Part shown: positions 20,998-32,984 of the stretch, in pieces
Layout of the letters: each line of letters opens with the position of its first letter
Numbering within the stretch: position 1 is the first letter of the stretch
NCBI RefSeq assembly: GCF_004193775.1
Contig: NC_041005.1
Location: 19,129,865 to 19,193,864 of the forward strand
DNA length: 64,000 bases
DNA from: Glycine soja
Taxonomy: Eukaryota; Streptophyta; Magnoliopsida; Fabales; Fabaceae
Direction: 5' to 3'
The notes under the pieces: generated by a model
Seen by the model: the letters and a program-made list of their open reading frames with translations, nothing else
What the model was told of the DNA's origin: nothing
Databases searched by the model: none
Made by a program: the position numbers and the translations under genes

Positions 20998-21390
20998 AAC
21001 TCCCTCCGATCTCCTAGCCTCTTCCACCAACTCATTAGAGATCATTACACCATCTAACTTTTTCCTTTTTTATGAAAGTAGATTGCAATTCTCCCTATCA
21101 ACCGATTCAACACCCTCCACATCCTATTGGTCAATAATTTAGCCAATACCTTATACATGTATCCAATAAGAGAAATAGGACGATAATCAACAATCTTCTA
21201 TGGACATTCCTTTTTTGGGATCAAAACTATAAATGAACAATTTTCCCCTCGTGGTAACCTTCCATATGCATGAAACTCAGACAAGAAAGGCAAAAAGTAT
21301 GTCTTGATCACATCCTATAATTGTTTTAAGAACCCAAAATTAAACCCACAAAGCCCAGGATGTTTGAAATCTCACAATCCCTTATCGCTA
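20998..21390 (-). pseudogene. LINE reverse transcriptase fragment, upstream part
   Basis: The minus strand encodes recognisable L1-type RT blocks: CGFNFGFLKQL, then [40 protein letters not shown] and DGVMISNELVEEARRSEG. Stops and a frameshift break the reading. The next expected block (FKVDFEKVYDS) lies on the other side of element A at 11852, so A inserted between these two motifs and the fragments form one interrupted gene. Confidence 0.85.
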
Positions 21391-21424
21391 CCTTTATTTC
21401 CTTCTCAATTGAATAAACCAGATC

Positions 21425-21895
21425 GGCTTCTCTTTGGAAAGTGGTATGGTGTGTCGTGATTTTGTCTTTTTGGAGACATAGAAATAATGTGGTCTTTAAA
21501 GAAGATGAGGTGGATTTTTAGGAAACTGTGGAATTCATTTGTTATAGAGTATATGGGGGGGGGGGATTTGGCATACTGTTTAAAACTCTTGAAGTGATGT
21601 TATCATCTTGGGTGAGGGGATTTTCATTGTGCCCAAACCTCATCTTTGACTCGCTAGAAGTATGTAGTCCCATATGGTGAGGCTCTGTTTTGTTGTTGCC
21701 TTAGTTGGGATCAATCTTTATTGGGAAGGTTTCTTTTTAAAGGGATAGTATTCAAGTTTTCTAAATGTGTGTGGGCTGGGCTTGCTAAAATGCATAGTGT
21801 GGGCTAGGTGTTTAATACCATGTTTTTAATTTCTTGTATCCCTTTGGTACACCTTATACCATTAATAAATTTGTTTTAGCAGATAAAAAACAAAC
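21425..21895 (+). pseudogene. LINE 3'-end fragment, opposite orientation
   Basis: The plus strand reads SLWKVVWCVVILSFWRHRN then VVFKEDEVDF, the C-terminal region after the RT zinc-binding domain of plant LINEs. A stop follows, then a decayed tail reading into a T-rich 3' end with ATTAATAAATTTGTTTTAGC and an A-run near 21885-21895. It is inverted relative to the RT fragment beside it, so either an inversion occurred or two LINE copies meet here. Confidence 0.65.
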
Positions 21896-22284
21896 AGATC
21901 TGGTTCACGATTTAGATATGCTTTGTGATTTGAAGTAGCTAGAGGACGTGGATCAAGTTTTCCATTTGAAAAATGAGCACAATGGCTTTGAGAAATAGTA
22001 CACCAAGAGGTCGATGACATCCTGAAAATTGTGTGATAGCAGGCGATGTGCACTCAAAGGCCTGGCGTGTCCTTGAGAATGGTTTGGATTGTTGAGATTA
22101 ATGAAGCCTAATTTTAAAATTGGGAATTATTGATTTATGTTTTTCCTCTACAAGTATGATGTTTTTTCCATTGCGTATTGACATAATGTTGTAGTAGGAA
22201 TTTATTGTATAAAAAAACCTATGAATTGAATTGATTTTTAATTTGCCTTAATCGTGATTAACAATCACATCTTGCATGTATTGG
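21896..22284. other. Unassigned sequence left of element E
   Basis: No ORF or recognised motif. It is the left flank of element E; the original neighbour on the right is now at 45147. Confidence 0.4.
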
Positions 22285-22289
22285 CATAT

Positions 22290-22484
22290 TGTTCTTACCA
22301 AAATCCGGAACCGTGGCATGTTAGGGTGGATGTGGTTGAGTGGGGTCCCGAACTTCACACGTCGGCTTGGAGAAGTGTCTTTAACAGGAGGGGGGACCTG
22401 CAGAACAAAGGACTTTGATGCTCAAGTAAGAATATGCATAAAGAGAGTAAAGCAAGTATATTTTGTAATGGAGCTCGTATGAGC

Positions 22485-22522
<38 letters not shown>

Positions 22523-22861
22523 CATAGGCTTGTTTCCGTGTTTTGAGTGTGTGAGCAAGTCGTATATGACTGTCGTGTAGAAGGGTTCGATGGAACCTGT
22601 ATTTATATTAGTTGAGCGAGGGTGTTGGTCATTGTTTGTAGAGGTTGTTGTAGCCTTGTAGATAATTCCCGACTTATAGATAATAGCCAGAAGCTTAGAG
22701 ATAATGTTAGAGATAAATGTTTGAAGTATAGATAAAGGTAGAAGATAATCATATCTTGTAGATAATGTGGCGTTATAGATAATTAAATACCTGCCAATAG
22801 ATAGGATATTCAAATATATTTGAATATTAGTTAGGTTAGAGATAACCTATTTGTTGGGAAG
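22290..22861 (-). repeat. 3' LTR of element E, truncated by element F
   Basis: It matches the 5' LTR at 44475 up to about 45022 and then breaks at 22861/22862, where element F begins. GGAAG at 22857-22861 would be the left target duplication. The remaining ~120 bp of the LTR are not found anywhere in the window. The copy carries an expanded GA microsatellite that the 5' LTR lacks. Confidence 0.88.
22482..22520. repeat. (GA)n microsatellite in E 3' LTR
   Basis: About 19 AG units. The corresponding place in the other LTR (near 44672-44681) has only about four, so the run expanded after insertion. Confidence 0.95.
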
Positions 22862-24074
22862 TGTCGCAACCTACCCTTCGACGGGAGGGCGAGGCAAAAC
22901 ATAAAAGTGCGTCTTCTCATGAAGAAAACAGATGGAGTCGCCACCAACATTTATTCGAGGAAAACGTTAGAAAAACAAAAAAGACGAAGGTTTACAGATT
23001 TTGAGGATAAGGGTTCGGGAGTTTTTTACGCACGGGGAAGGTATTAGCACCCCATGCGCCCGTCACAAGGGACGACAACCTTTAATCGAGTGTGCAAAAC
23101 ATGACTTCAAAATTATGTATTTTCCCTTTTTATGTTTATTATTTTTTTGGGGTCGACAATGGTGTTGCCCTTGCTTCAACAATGTTTATGTGTTACATTG
23201 GTTTATGTTTTTTGAAAGATTGATTTTAATTATGAACAAAAGTCGTTTAAGGTGTTGGACCTTGAGACGATGGTTTAAACTTTGAAAAAAGCGAGGAGAG
23301 TCGTTAAGGCGTTGGACCTTGAAACGATCTCAAACGATATTAGATGAAATGAAGAAGTTTATGAGTTGGTTTTATTTTGGTTTTGCTTATTAACCTTCAA
23401 TCTTTTTTAAAGATAACTTGTGGCACTAATGATCGGTTAAAACTTACTTTACAAGAAGAAAATGGGATTTCTGATGCTAGAAGAAGGAGATGAAGATGCA
23501 CAAAACAAAAGGGGACCCCTAAGGGTGCATAGATCGCATTCAAATCCTTAAAACAAAAACTAACCGGATGACGAATAAAGAACGAACGAAGAATGATATA
23601 GAAGTCAATTATGGTCACAGTTTGGTAGCGCCTCAGCCTCGTTTTTCTCTTCTTTCTTCTTCTTCTCTCTGATTTCTCTCAATTTCTCGCAATGCTGGAC
23701 CTTGGAACCCTTTCTTCAGCCCTACTCACGCCTATTTATAGGAAATGAGGGGGTTTAATGGATCTCCAGCTCGCCTAGGCGAGCTGTTGCCTGAAGTAAC
23801 CTTGCGAGATTAGCTCACCTAGGCAAGCTGGTTATTTCACCCCTAAGCTATTTGGGGGCCCAGGTGAGCCAGAGGCTAGCCTGGGCGAGCCAGGGTCTAG
23901 AAAAATGCCTGAAATGACCCTTTTGCCCCTCCCCTTGGGTATTTTCCGCAACCTGATCAAAACATTGAATGATAATTTGTTTCGCACTGTAACTGGCGTT
24001 CAACACCATAAGTCGACTAGTAAGGATCAAAAGATCAACAAACGATAGTCCCCGGACAAAATTAGGGTATGACA
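22862..24074 (-). repeat. 3' LTR of element F
   Basis: It runs from TGTCGCAACCTACCC to AGGGTATGACA on the plus strand (1,213 bp). A TATA-like CCTATAAATAGG lies on the minus strand near 23729-23741. The perfect palindrome AGCTCGCCTAGGCGAGCT is at 23768-23785, with degenerate repeats of it nearby (to about 23900). Confidence 0.85.
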
Positions 24075-24370
24075 GTTGCCCGTCTTTACTTATCTTTTAT
24101 TGGAAATAAAAGAGAAGTAAAGATAAGGACACTAATTTCGTTCGAGCGATATTGCTATTCGCTCAGGCAACTGGCGAAACCAAGGAAGTGAAACTGAGAA
24201 AACATGAGGACATTGAAGTTTTGTAGAGCGAAAGACATCTAAGGTTCTTCTTTTTTTTTTCTCTTCTTTCTCCCCTCCCCCCCCCCCCCCCCTTTTTCAA
24301 CACGTAGAAACAGAGGACGTCAAGTCCTACGAAGCACGAACAAGGACATTGAGTCCTATAAAAGACAAAA

Positions 24371-24665
24371 GACATTGAAGTCTTTGAAATGTAAATGAAG
24401 ACATTGAAGTCTAGACAAAAGACATTAAAGTCTTTGAAATGTAAAGGAGACATTGAAGTCTGAACAAAAGACATTGAAGTCTTTGAAATGTAAAGAAGAT
24501 ATTGAAGTTTCAACAAAAGACATTGTAGTCTTTGAAATGTAAAGAAGACATTGAAGTCTTCACAAAAGACATTGAAGTCTTTGAAATGTAAAGAAGACAT
24601 TGAAGTCTTAACAAAAGACATTGAAGTCTTTGAAATGTAAAGAAGACATTGAAGTCTTTTGAAAG
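24371..24665. repeat. 49-bp minisatellite in element F, six copies
   Basis: Units starting GACATTGAAGTCTTTG begin at 24371, 24421, 24470, 24519, 24568 and 24617 (periods 50, 49, 49, 49, 49). Each unit contains two GACATTGAAGTCT half-units. Degenerate copies continue to about 24830 as AGGACTTTGAGTCCT-type motifs. The minus-strand ORF through it is only the repeat translated. Confidence 0.92.
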
Positions 24666-24849
24666 CATAAATGACTGAAGACATTGAAATCTTTGAAATG
24701 TAAATGACAGAGGACTTGAGTCCTATGAAAGCATAAATATAGAGGACTTTGAGTCTTTATGAAAGATAAAAATGAGGACTTTGAGTCCTGTGAAAGATAA
24801 ATGCAAGGACTGTGAGTCCTATGAAACAAGCCAATAGGTACTAGTACCA

Positions 24850-25717
24850 AAGGGCTTAACCTTATGAGAAAGCAAGAGGTTGACTCTTTGAGAGGGCCTC
24901 TCGTCCTAAACTTGAAAGATTAGATTTGGGAAAGTGGTATATAAAGAGAAATCTATGCACTTATAGCCTAATATGAACATGATTTGGGATGCAAATGCAT
25001 GTAACCTTCATCTTGATATGCTAGTAATGCAAAAGGTTTTGAATCATGAAAATTGTGTAATGCTCATGACATTCTTTCCTATTTTTGTGATTTTGATTTT
25101 GATTTGATTTTTTTGTTTTTTTTTCTTTTGTGGAAAACACAGATTGATCATTCTTTTTGGAAGACGTGATAATTCATGCAACCTCATTCTATTTTTTTTT
25201 GCAAATCTCTTCGGGGACTCCCTCAGAGTGTATGTTTTGTTGGATCACTTGAAAATTTTGGAGTGATGGCAATGGAGCCGTTTGACATTTAATCAATCAA
25301 CCGAAACATTGATCCTAGGATTTGTCCCTTTCTTTTTTGTTTAAAACCTTCTATTATTCTGCAGAGCAAGAAAACATAAGGCTTTGGGATTGATCGTGCA
25401 CCCCATTGAAGGATGGAAATGAATTGTCATACATTGGTATGTGACCAAGTGAAAATTTCCTGATTTAAGGTCATAGAGTGATGCCAAGGGTCTGTCGATC
25501 CCGTTGAAACTTGATGAAATGGGTTGATCCCGAAAGAATTTATACCCCAAAGGCCACCCTGGGATTCAAAAGGAATCCTAAGGAGTCTGTATGAGCGACT
25601 AATATTAGATGTACCCTACTATCACAATTGTCTTTGGGCATTGTCCACGAGCTCTTGGTCGAATGAGTTTTCTTCTCAAATGTGCATGTACAAAAACTCG
25701 AGGACACTTTTTTTTTG

Positions 25718-25762
<45 letters not shown>

Positions 25763-26825
25763 TGTATGTATGTACATAATTTTTTAACAATCACAAGCGT
25801 GTGCAAGTTTCATTCCAGAATCCAAACTTAAAAGCAAAATTAGTCATTCCTTGATCCACATGGGCTTTACTAGGCTTGTAATGTGGTCAGGGGTAAGAGG
25901 GCTATGAAAGAAAGGATTAGAGAGGCTCAGAGAGTGTTTAAGGGTTACATTGAGTAAGAACCTTAAGAGCATTGCTTGTACCTTTTGGGTTGGGCTCTAC
26001 TCCTTTTGTCTTATATAGTAATCCTTATTTCACTTTTGTGCCTTTCTTGTAAGATTTGGAGATCTTTTGTCTCTCTTTTTTTCTTCACTCGCCTTTGGCG
26101 GATCTTATCTCTTTTTTTTATTGTTGTTGCCCAACTTCATGCAGGTTTTGTTTGCATTGCTCTTCCCGCCGGTTTAGCGGTGGTTCCTACTCAGGGTTCC
26201 TATTTTGTTTTTGTTGTTATTAGAAAACAAATATGCTTTGGCTCGGAGGGGGTAGCAAGGGACAAATTGGTGTTTGGGATGTTGAAACACAGCCATGTGT
26301 CATTTTAAATCTTGACTTAGATCTTTTTGTAGTTTGGCTTTTGGGACAAAACATTTCATAAACACGCTCTGGATTGTTTTTTCTTTTATTTTATTTTTTA
26401 TTACCCTAATTTTTGCCTAGGCCGTCCTTTCGGGTTCTCGACCTACTGGGTAAGAACTTCTGATCTGCCCCTAGGTTTGCTTGAGGCTCATGCATGGTGC
26501 CTCTCATTGCCCCAGTGTAGGGCTCCGAGGTATCTATTGATGTCTTTTGTCATAACCTTGTAGCAAGGAAAAATCAAAGAAACTGTGCAGGTTCTCAAAA
26601 ATGAATTTTCAAGGACGAGAAATATTTAAAGGATTTTCAATTGATAGATTGAGTCGAATGACTCTTGTTCTTGATAACTCACTTTTCTCTCAAAAAAAAA
26701 AAAACTTTTAAGAACGATAAAATGAGGTCACATGAATGTTTGTACTTCTTATTTTTGATTTGAAACATAATCATTCAAACGTTTTTTTCTTTTTTTCTTT
26801 TTTGTTTTGAACTTTACTCTTCCTT
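24850..26825. other. Non-coding interior of element F
   Basis: No credible ORF; a 110-codon plus-strand frame at 25976 is hydrophobic and unrelated to anything recognised. It contains poly-T runs and a microsatellite at 25719-25773. It occupies the place where pol would be expected. Confidence 0.5.
25719..25773. repeat. (TA)n / (TATG)n microsatellite
   Basis: A TA run passes into GTATATG and then repeated TATG units. ORFs translated from it on either strand are artefacts. Confidence 0.95.
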
Positions 26826-27129
26826 TTACGGCACCCCGGCCAAACGTGTAGAATGAGCGATTTTTGATTGAACGAACTTGGAGATCAACTCGGAAGTGCA
26901 AGTCACTTGAGAAAACAAGCCAACGACGTACGTTGACATTCCAATGAATGTTAAATAAATACGCATAGATGTAATTGCGGGAGAATGAGAGGTAAGGACA
27001 TCAAATTCATCCATTTTATTAGCATTATGATTGTTGTTTACAGTAATGGCATAAACTTGAAAATCCTAATGAGTCATTGGAGACATCTAACAAAAACCTT
27101 CAAATTGCCCCATGCATAGTGTCACTTGA

Positions 27130-28679
27130 CAACGTCAGAATTCATAAGCGATTGTCCTCCTTGAATTTCAGCCAGCCCGCATCAATTAGACTTTCCACCT
27201 TACGTTTCAGGGGCATACAATGCTCAATGGAATGCCCTGGAACTCCTCCATGATAAGCACATGTTGCATTCGAGTTGTATCCTCGGGAAAATGGAGGTTG
27301 AGGAATCTTTGTTGGGATTACGACTACCATTGCATTATTGAGTAGATATGGGAGCAAATTAGCATACGACACCGGAATTGGAGTGAATTCTACAGGCTTT
27401 TTTTCTGGAAAATTCCATCCCTAGTTAGTGTTTTGGTTTGTGTTAAGGGTGGTGTTTGATATCGGATGTGCGGCAGGCGGGCTTTGTGGCTGATTTAGGG
27501 GTGGCCTTTGTGGATGATTGGGTGTTCTTGACTGGTAGGGTGGTGGGTAATGAGAATAACTGATATTGGCTGAGTGTTGACATTGTTGAGTTGGTGGGAA
27601 ATTTGGCCATGTAGGGATGACAATCACAGCATGGGTTCCTCCCTCCTTATTCTCTCCATTTGCCCTAGGCTTCATATTCATCAAAGCAGGATAATCAAAT
27701 TTGCCTCTTCTCAGACCCACTTCGATCCTTTTGCCGACAAAAACCAAATCAGCAAAGCTTGAAGGCATGTAACCCACCTTCTTCTCATAGTAGAACACCG
27801 GTAATGTGTCTACTATCATTGTAATCATCTCCCTTTCCATCATTGGGGGTGCTACTTGAGCCGCCAGATCCCTTCACCTTTGGGCGTATTCTTTGAAAGA
27901 TTCATGCTCCTTTTTACACATGTTCTGTAGTTGCATTCTATCCAGAGCATTATCAAAATTGTATTGATATTTCCTAATGAAGGGAACCATTAGGTCCTTC
28001 CAAGAATGGACTCGGGAAGGTTCCAGATTAGTATACGAGGTGACAACCTTTTCTCTATATGATCAAATTTTCCCCTTTTCACCATAGTAGGAGGTAGTCT
28101 TTCCAACACAAAATGCAAGAGTTGTGGTTATGGGCGATACTGAGGGCCCCCCAAAGTGTTTAGCAGGGGTACACCACCAACTGCTTGCCCCTCAGTAGCA
28201 TATCTGAGGCAAGGCTCGGAGTCATCTAGATTGTGGTCTCGGGGTGCTTCATAAGTCTCCCACATGGGTTGAGAGACATGTGCATGATCAGATTAGGGTT
28301 GTTGGCTCAATGCGTATGGGTGCAGAGTTGTCGACATTCTCATTGGGAGTGTGTGTAACATTGGGTGGTGTATAGTTGGGAGGCAAGCCATATGGTGGGA
28401 AGGAATGCTTGTTCTGAACTTGCACAAATGGGGGCCGCCCGTACTTCCTAACACTTCGCCTCCCTGACCTACCATATCCGAGGCTGGGCGATTTACTTGG
28501 TTGAGGCCAGATGGGTGAGTCGGGTCCACTTCTGTGGCAGTACTTGCAGCAACAACTGTAGTCACATTGACCTCCATCATTCTTCTCATACTCATCATGG
28601 CTTCCATCATTGTGGCCATTTTCTTTTTCATGGCCTCTATGTCAGCCTTCATCTGCTCTTGCTCCTCTATTTCACTCAT
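27130..28679 (-). pseudogene. Gag pseudogene of element F
   Basis: The minus-strand start is ATG at 28679, MSEIEEQEQMKADIEAMKKK, a Met- and Lys-rich coiled-coil opening typical of soybean Tat-type gag. Following blocks in shifting frames include SDHAHVSQPMWETYEAPRD, then PVFYYEKKVGYMPSSFADLV (27843-27421), a Pro-rich stretch, and the C-terminal motif CAYHGGVPGHSIEHC with LKRKVESLIDAGWLKF (27372-27142). Several frameshifts and stops break it. It has no downstream pol. Confidence 0.75.
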
Positions 28680-29625
28680 TACTCTAACTCTGGCACGTGT
28701 TTGGTAAGGGCACTGTAAAGCGCATTCTTTCCTTTTGATTACAATGATTACAGTTCTGATTTCAAGTAAAGAATGCAATGAGCAATGCCACCAACGTGAA
28801 AAGAAAAATAAGCATGGATGTATGTGAATGATGCATTGTTGAAGTATTACGAATTTTACACAGGACATAGGGTTGAATCAATTTAGACTTAAAACAACAT
28901 GATTCATCACATATTGTCAAAGTGAAACTGGAAATAAAACATGGACGTCAACAATCCTTAATTTTGTAAATTATTTTGCTCAATCATGTGTTGGCAGTAG
29001 ACAAAGAAGCGATGTAACTTGATCCATCTTCTGCCCCAACTTTTGCAAGTTGGTTACTTCCATACTTGACCTTGACTTGATGAACCTTTCCTTAAAAAAC
29101 ATGTGCTTGGTTCAACCCCATAATCCAAGGAATAGAAATTTTGATTGTCAATACTTCGACAACATATCATAGAGATGAATGACTAGGGAATACTTACGCT
29201 ATGCATGTAATTATGAGACCGACATGAAATGCCCAAAGAACCATCATTTCCTAGTTAACCACGCATTAGGTACCATGTTCACATGATTTTCAATCATTTT
29301 TTTAAGAGAAATGAGTGTATGATCACAACATGGTTGGCTTATAGCCATCATCATGGTACCCAACACATGTAACTAAGAATGTGGCGTAAACTTTCAGACT
29401 TCATTTTGACTTTCTTTTGTTGTCTTTATGTTTTTGTTTTGTTTTGTTTTTTTTTTTTTGTAGAGGAAAATGCAAGGATCATGCATAAGTGAACATAACA
29501 CACGAACGATGAAAATAGAATGTATGCAGTTGGCAGAACAAAAGCATGCTAAATGAAGATGTATGATAATGCAATGACTTATGTAAATGCAATGCATGAA
29601 TATGATAAATGATAAATGCTTATGG
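28680..29625. other. Leader of element F
   Basis: Non-coding stretch between gag and the missing 5' LTR. It includes a T-run at 29436-29460 and short imperfect ATGCAATG-type repeats. The boundary at about 29625 is an abrupt change to GC-richer sequence of element E. Confidence 0.4.
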
Positions 29626-29669
29626 GGGTGTGAGGAGAGGTAGCAGCAGTGGAGATGTGAGGTCGTCTC

Positions 29670-31975
29670 CCCGTGTATGACCTAGCGTGAGTGTTGGGTC
29701 ATTATCGTCCATCCCGACTGTTGCTGGTTATAAGTGGGTGAGGGATGACATGTTGAAGTACAAGTCCTGACTGACCTCGGCAGCGAGTGTCACTATGCTT
29801 GATTGCCAGGTGAAGCTAGTGAACCATGAGGACTCCTATAAGCTGGCCATTCAAGCTTGTGGGAGTGGTGACTTCCCGTTCTCAAGGGCGGCGCTTACTT
29901 GCCTGCCCTACTTTTACATGTACAAATGATTGTTTGAGGTATTGGATGTCATTCTACCCTTGACCCTTTTTAGTGTGCTCTGCTGGAGCACTAGAATGCG
30001 GCCCCTTCCCAGCTCCTCCCAAATAGTTGGGTGATGGTAAGGGCGTTTAAAATTTTGTGTCCTTTCTTCAACATCAGGCCTAGTGTGTCAATCTTATTCT
30101 TTTTTCAAATGAAGTTTCCTGGAAAGACTAGATGAGTCTCCTTGAACAGCATGTCCAAGAAGCTGTTTGAGTTTGATTCAAACATTTTTCGTCGTTTTAA
30201 GGACCACTTTTTTAAGGTCCTAGCTACTGATTTCATGGCTAATGGCATGCCACTGATGCTTAACAGGGATGGGGAGCCCCACTTCCTGTTCTATTGGCAG
30301 TTCGATCGCACGAAGTTCAAGTCATATGACGAGGATATGTTGACCCTTGTGGAGAGGGTCAACAAAGCAATTTTGGAGCAGTTTCGGGTCTCGCTAGACG
30401 CACGAACCATTTTGTCTCTTCCTTCGGCAAGCAATCCTCTCACTGCCTTGGATGGTAAGTTCATAACCTTGCCCTTGCTTGTTGTCTGAGGTTGGTGTCA
30501 ACCAACATTTAACACGTATTTGTGTTATTGTCTTGGTTGTTTTGTAGGTATTATGGGTGACTTCACTTGGAGGCCACTCGTGAAGCAGGTTGGACCTACA
30601 AGTGGGACCGTGCCATCTTCTTCTACTACTCTGTCTGTTGGAGAAAAGGGTCAACCTGCTGATGAGGTTGGCCTTATTGCTGTTGCTGCTGAGGTCACCC
30701 CAGCTCTCCTTCCTCTGTTTTGGTAAAAAGGAAGAGGGATGATGTTGTTGGGCCATCGGGCCGCAAAAAGTCGAAGGCCCCTATGGGTCTCTATGCCCTG
30801 AGGTAGGCTGTAGGGCTAGGGCCCACTGCGAGTCACCCATGACTATGCAAGATGTGCCTCCGACTCCACCAGATGTCGAGGCTCCTGCTGCTACTGTTGT
30901 GACTCCAGCCAATCCTACTGTTTCACCTCCCTCCATTGTTGCTAATTAGGAGGTTACTAATGCTACTATTGAAGCTATTGTGCCAGCCACTCAGGCTGAC
31001 TTGGTTGTTATGTCATCGTCCACTGTTGTGGCTCTTTTGCTAAGTGCCGATGTGGCGACCATTGGTGCTCCTGTAGTGATGCCTCCTTCTTTGTCAGCTC
31101 TGGTGATCCTCCCTTCTGCTGTTTTGGCGGCTATGGAGTTTCCTTCTTTGTCCTCGTGCCCTTGTGTCTCCCTTGATCATCTGTACACCTCTAGTGATGT
31201 TGACTCACTGTGGGGTGCAACTTACAAACCGGAGCAGAAGACCTCGACAAGCTTTGTGTCAACCTTTGAAAAGAACCTTATTAGGCCGGATGGGGTGCAA
31301 AATGCTACTGACTCTACCAAAGCTTTTCTCCAAAGGAGTTTGGCAATTGTGGAGGAGAACAAACTGTGGAACCAAGAGGTGGTGCAAAAGGTTGTGTCCT
31401 TAGAGGTGGAGGTCGCCAAGTAGAGGGCTACTGCTCAGACTTTATGACGAGTGGAGTGCCTTAAGGTGGCTAATGCCATTGTTGCTTTTGTTGAGGCCGT
31501 AAAAGTGAACCACTAACTGTAGTTGCGCACTCTGTTAGATGGTGATGACTTCTTAAGACGTTGTATGGATTTGCAGGTTGAGAAGATGGACCTAGGTGGC
31601 CGAGTGGAGAGTATGGCGGCTGAGAAGGATGAGCTTGCCAAGAGAGTTGCTGAGTTAGAGGTTTGTCTTAGGGAGTCGGAGTCCAGATTCGGGAAGTCCA
31701 AGATGCGGGATGCCAAAGAGAGGGAAGCCAACAAGGAGCTCGAGGAAGAGCTAATTCTGTACAAGGAGGAGGCCGCGGAGCAACATGAGAAAGACTTTCA
31801 GAATGTTGTTAGGCAGGCTGTTTTCTTTGCAAAGGACCTTGACTTGGGTTTCTTCGATCCCTTCAAGGATGTGAAAAATGGTGTCCTACTTGATGAGGAG
31901 GAGATTGATGCAGAGGAGGAGGTTGCTAATGAAGGGCAGGGTGCTGCGGAGCAAGGCGATGATGCTTGTGTCTAG
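29670..31975 (+). pseudogene. Antisense extra ORF (aORF) of element E, 'putative gypsy type transposon' family
   Basis: Plus-strand gene, opposite to E's gag-pol, between integrase and the 3' LTR. The N-terminal block reads VRDDMLKYKS, DCQVKLVNHEDSYKLAIQAC and FSRAALTCLPYFYMYK and then hits a stop. A second block (30142-30454) has MSKKLFEFDSNIFRRFKDHF. A probable intron follows at 30455-30547 (GTAAGT..TTTTGTAG), joining ALDG to IMGDFTW. Further fragments are an Ala/Val/Ser-rich stretch and a C-terminal coiled coil (31523-31975, with KDELAKRVAELEVCLRE) ending in a very acidic tail. The family is the domain known as Transposase_28 / 'putative gypsy type transposon'. Function is unknown, and several stops make this copy non-functional. 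Confidence 0.75.
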
Positions 31976-31999
31976 GCTGCCTTTGTCTTTGTGTTTTTT

Positions 32000-32980
32000 C
32001 TTCTTGTTGGACTTTGGCCATATAGGCCTTGAAATTATGACAATTATTTTTTATTTTCTTCAATGCACAAGCTTCCAATTGATGATGAATTTTGAACTGT
32101 GTACGTCTTGTGTGTATGTATGTTGCCTTTGTCTTTGCAACGATCCATACAAGTGGTTGTATGAATAAGCCGTCGTGAAGTAGACAACGTAGGAAGCAAG
32201 ACCTTGTTGATGTAGAAAGACTGTGGTGGTCTTGTAAAGAGTAGAATGACATGGAGTCATCTCAAGTTTGATTTCAACCTGATTAAAGATCTTGTCACCC
32301 ATCTGTTGGGGCTTCCTTTTGTTTTAAGGAGCTTGTCCCCTGATAATTGTGAGAACTTGTGTTTTGAATTGCCCCTAGTTGAAGGTCCTGCCTAACCAGT
32401 GTGGGGATAGTCGCTTGACTTGTTGAGTTCCTTCTCTGATGATTATAAGGAGTAAGTGTGAGCTACACCTGATTGAAGGTCTTGCCATACAATTGGGTGG
32501 TGGGTCATCTTGACCTGTAAATGAGGAGTAAGTGTGGCTTTGACTTGATTAAATGTCTTGCTAAATCTTAATGATGGTCATCGTGGTTGTTGTATGTGAG
32601 CAGACCAAGGGGGTGCCTTGGGTTTGGTAGAAGTATGTACCAAAGGTGGACCTTGGGTTTTGCAAGAATGTAGGGTGGACCTTGGGTTTTTTATAAGCCT
32701 ATTTTCCTACATAGATAAAAGTTAGGAACATGAAAATTGTCAAGGGTAGACCTTGCGTACCTTGAGTTCCCGTGAGGATGGAACTTAGTAATGGAAAGGG
32801 CTTCACCAAGGGTGGAGCTTGGGTTTGTCGAGCCTTGGACTAGGGACGTGTTTGTCCTAAATTTTATCAAGTCTATGGAGCTGTGTCAAGGCTTACCAAG
32901 GACGAGCCTTGGATTTTGTAGACTTGTAAGGATCAGCAAGCACAGAGCCTAGATTTGGCGAATCTTGTGTGCAGCGTAAG
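32000..32980. other. Non-coding repeats of element E, CCAAGG..CCTTGG motif
   Basis: The phrase CCAAGGGTGGACCTTGG, an imperfect inverted repeat, recurs with variation near 32645, 32670, 32740, 32815 and 32900, and again near 33113 and 33885. No ORF is supported. Confidence 0.65.
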
Positions 32981-32984
32981 TGTT

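Larger units (their letters stand above)
22862..29625 (-). mobile_element. Element F: gypsy (Tat-like) gag-only element, 5' LTR missing
   Basis: Left is a complete 3' LTR (22862-24074). To its right on the minus strand are a G-containing purine-rich stretch, a minisatellite, ~2 kb of non-coding DNA, then a decayed gag and its leader. No protease, RT or integrase is visible, so it was probably non-autonomous. The 5' LTR and the rest of E's LTR are absent. The abrupt junction at about 29625 with E's antisense ORF implies a deletion. Its LTR is related to solo LTR M. Confidence 0.75.

Noticed and set aside
22355..22813. Minus-strand 152-residue ORF in the LTR of E
   Set aside because: It lies in LTR sequence with a microsatellite; the counterpart in the other LTR does not keep it as a conserved protein.
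24163..24684. Minus-strand 173-residue ORF
   Set aside because: It is the 49-bp minisatellite and purine-rich flank translated; composition is repetitive Phe/Asn/Val/Cys.
25540..25806. Tyr/Ile/His-rich ORFs
   Set aside because: They translate the TA/TATG microsatellite.
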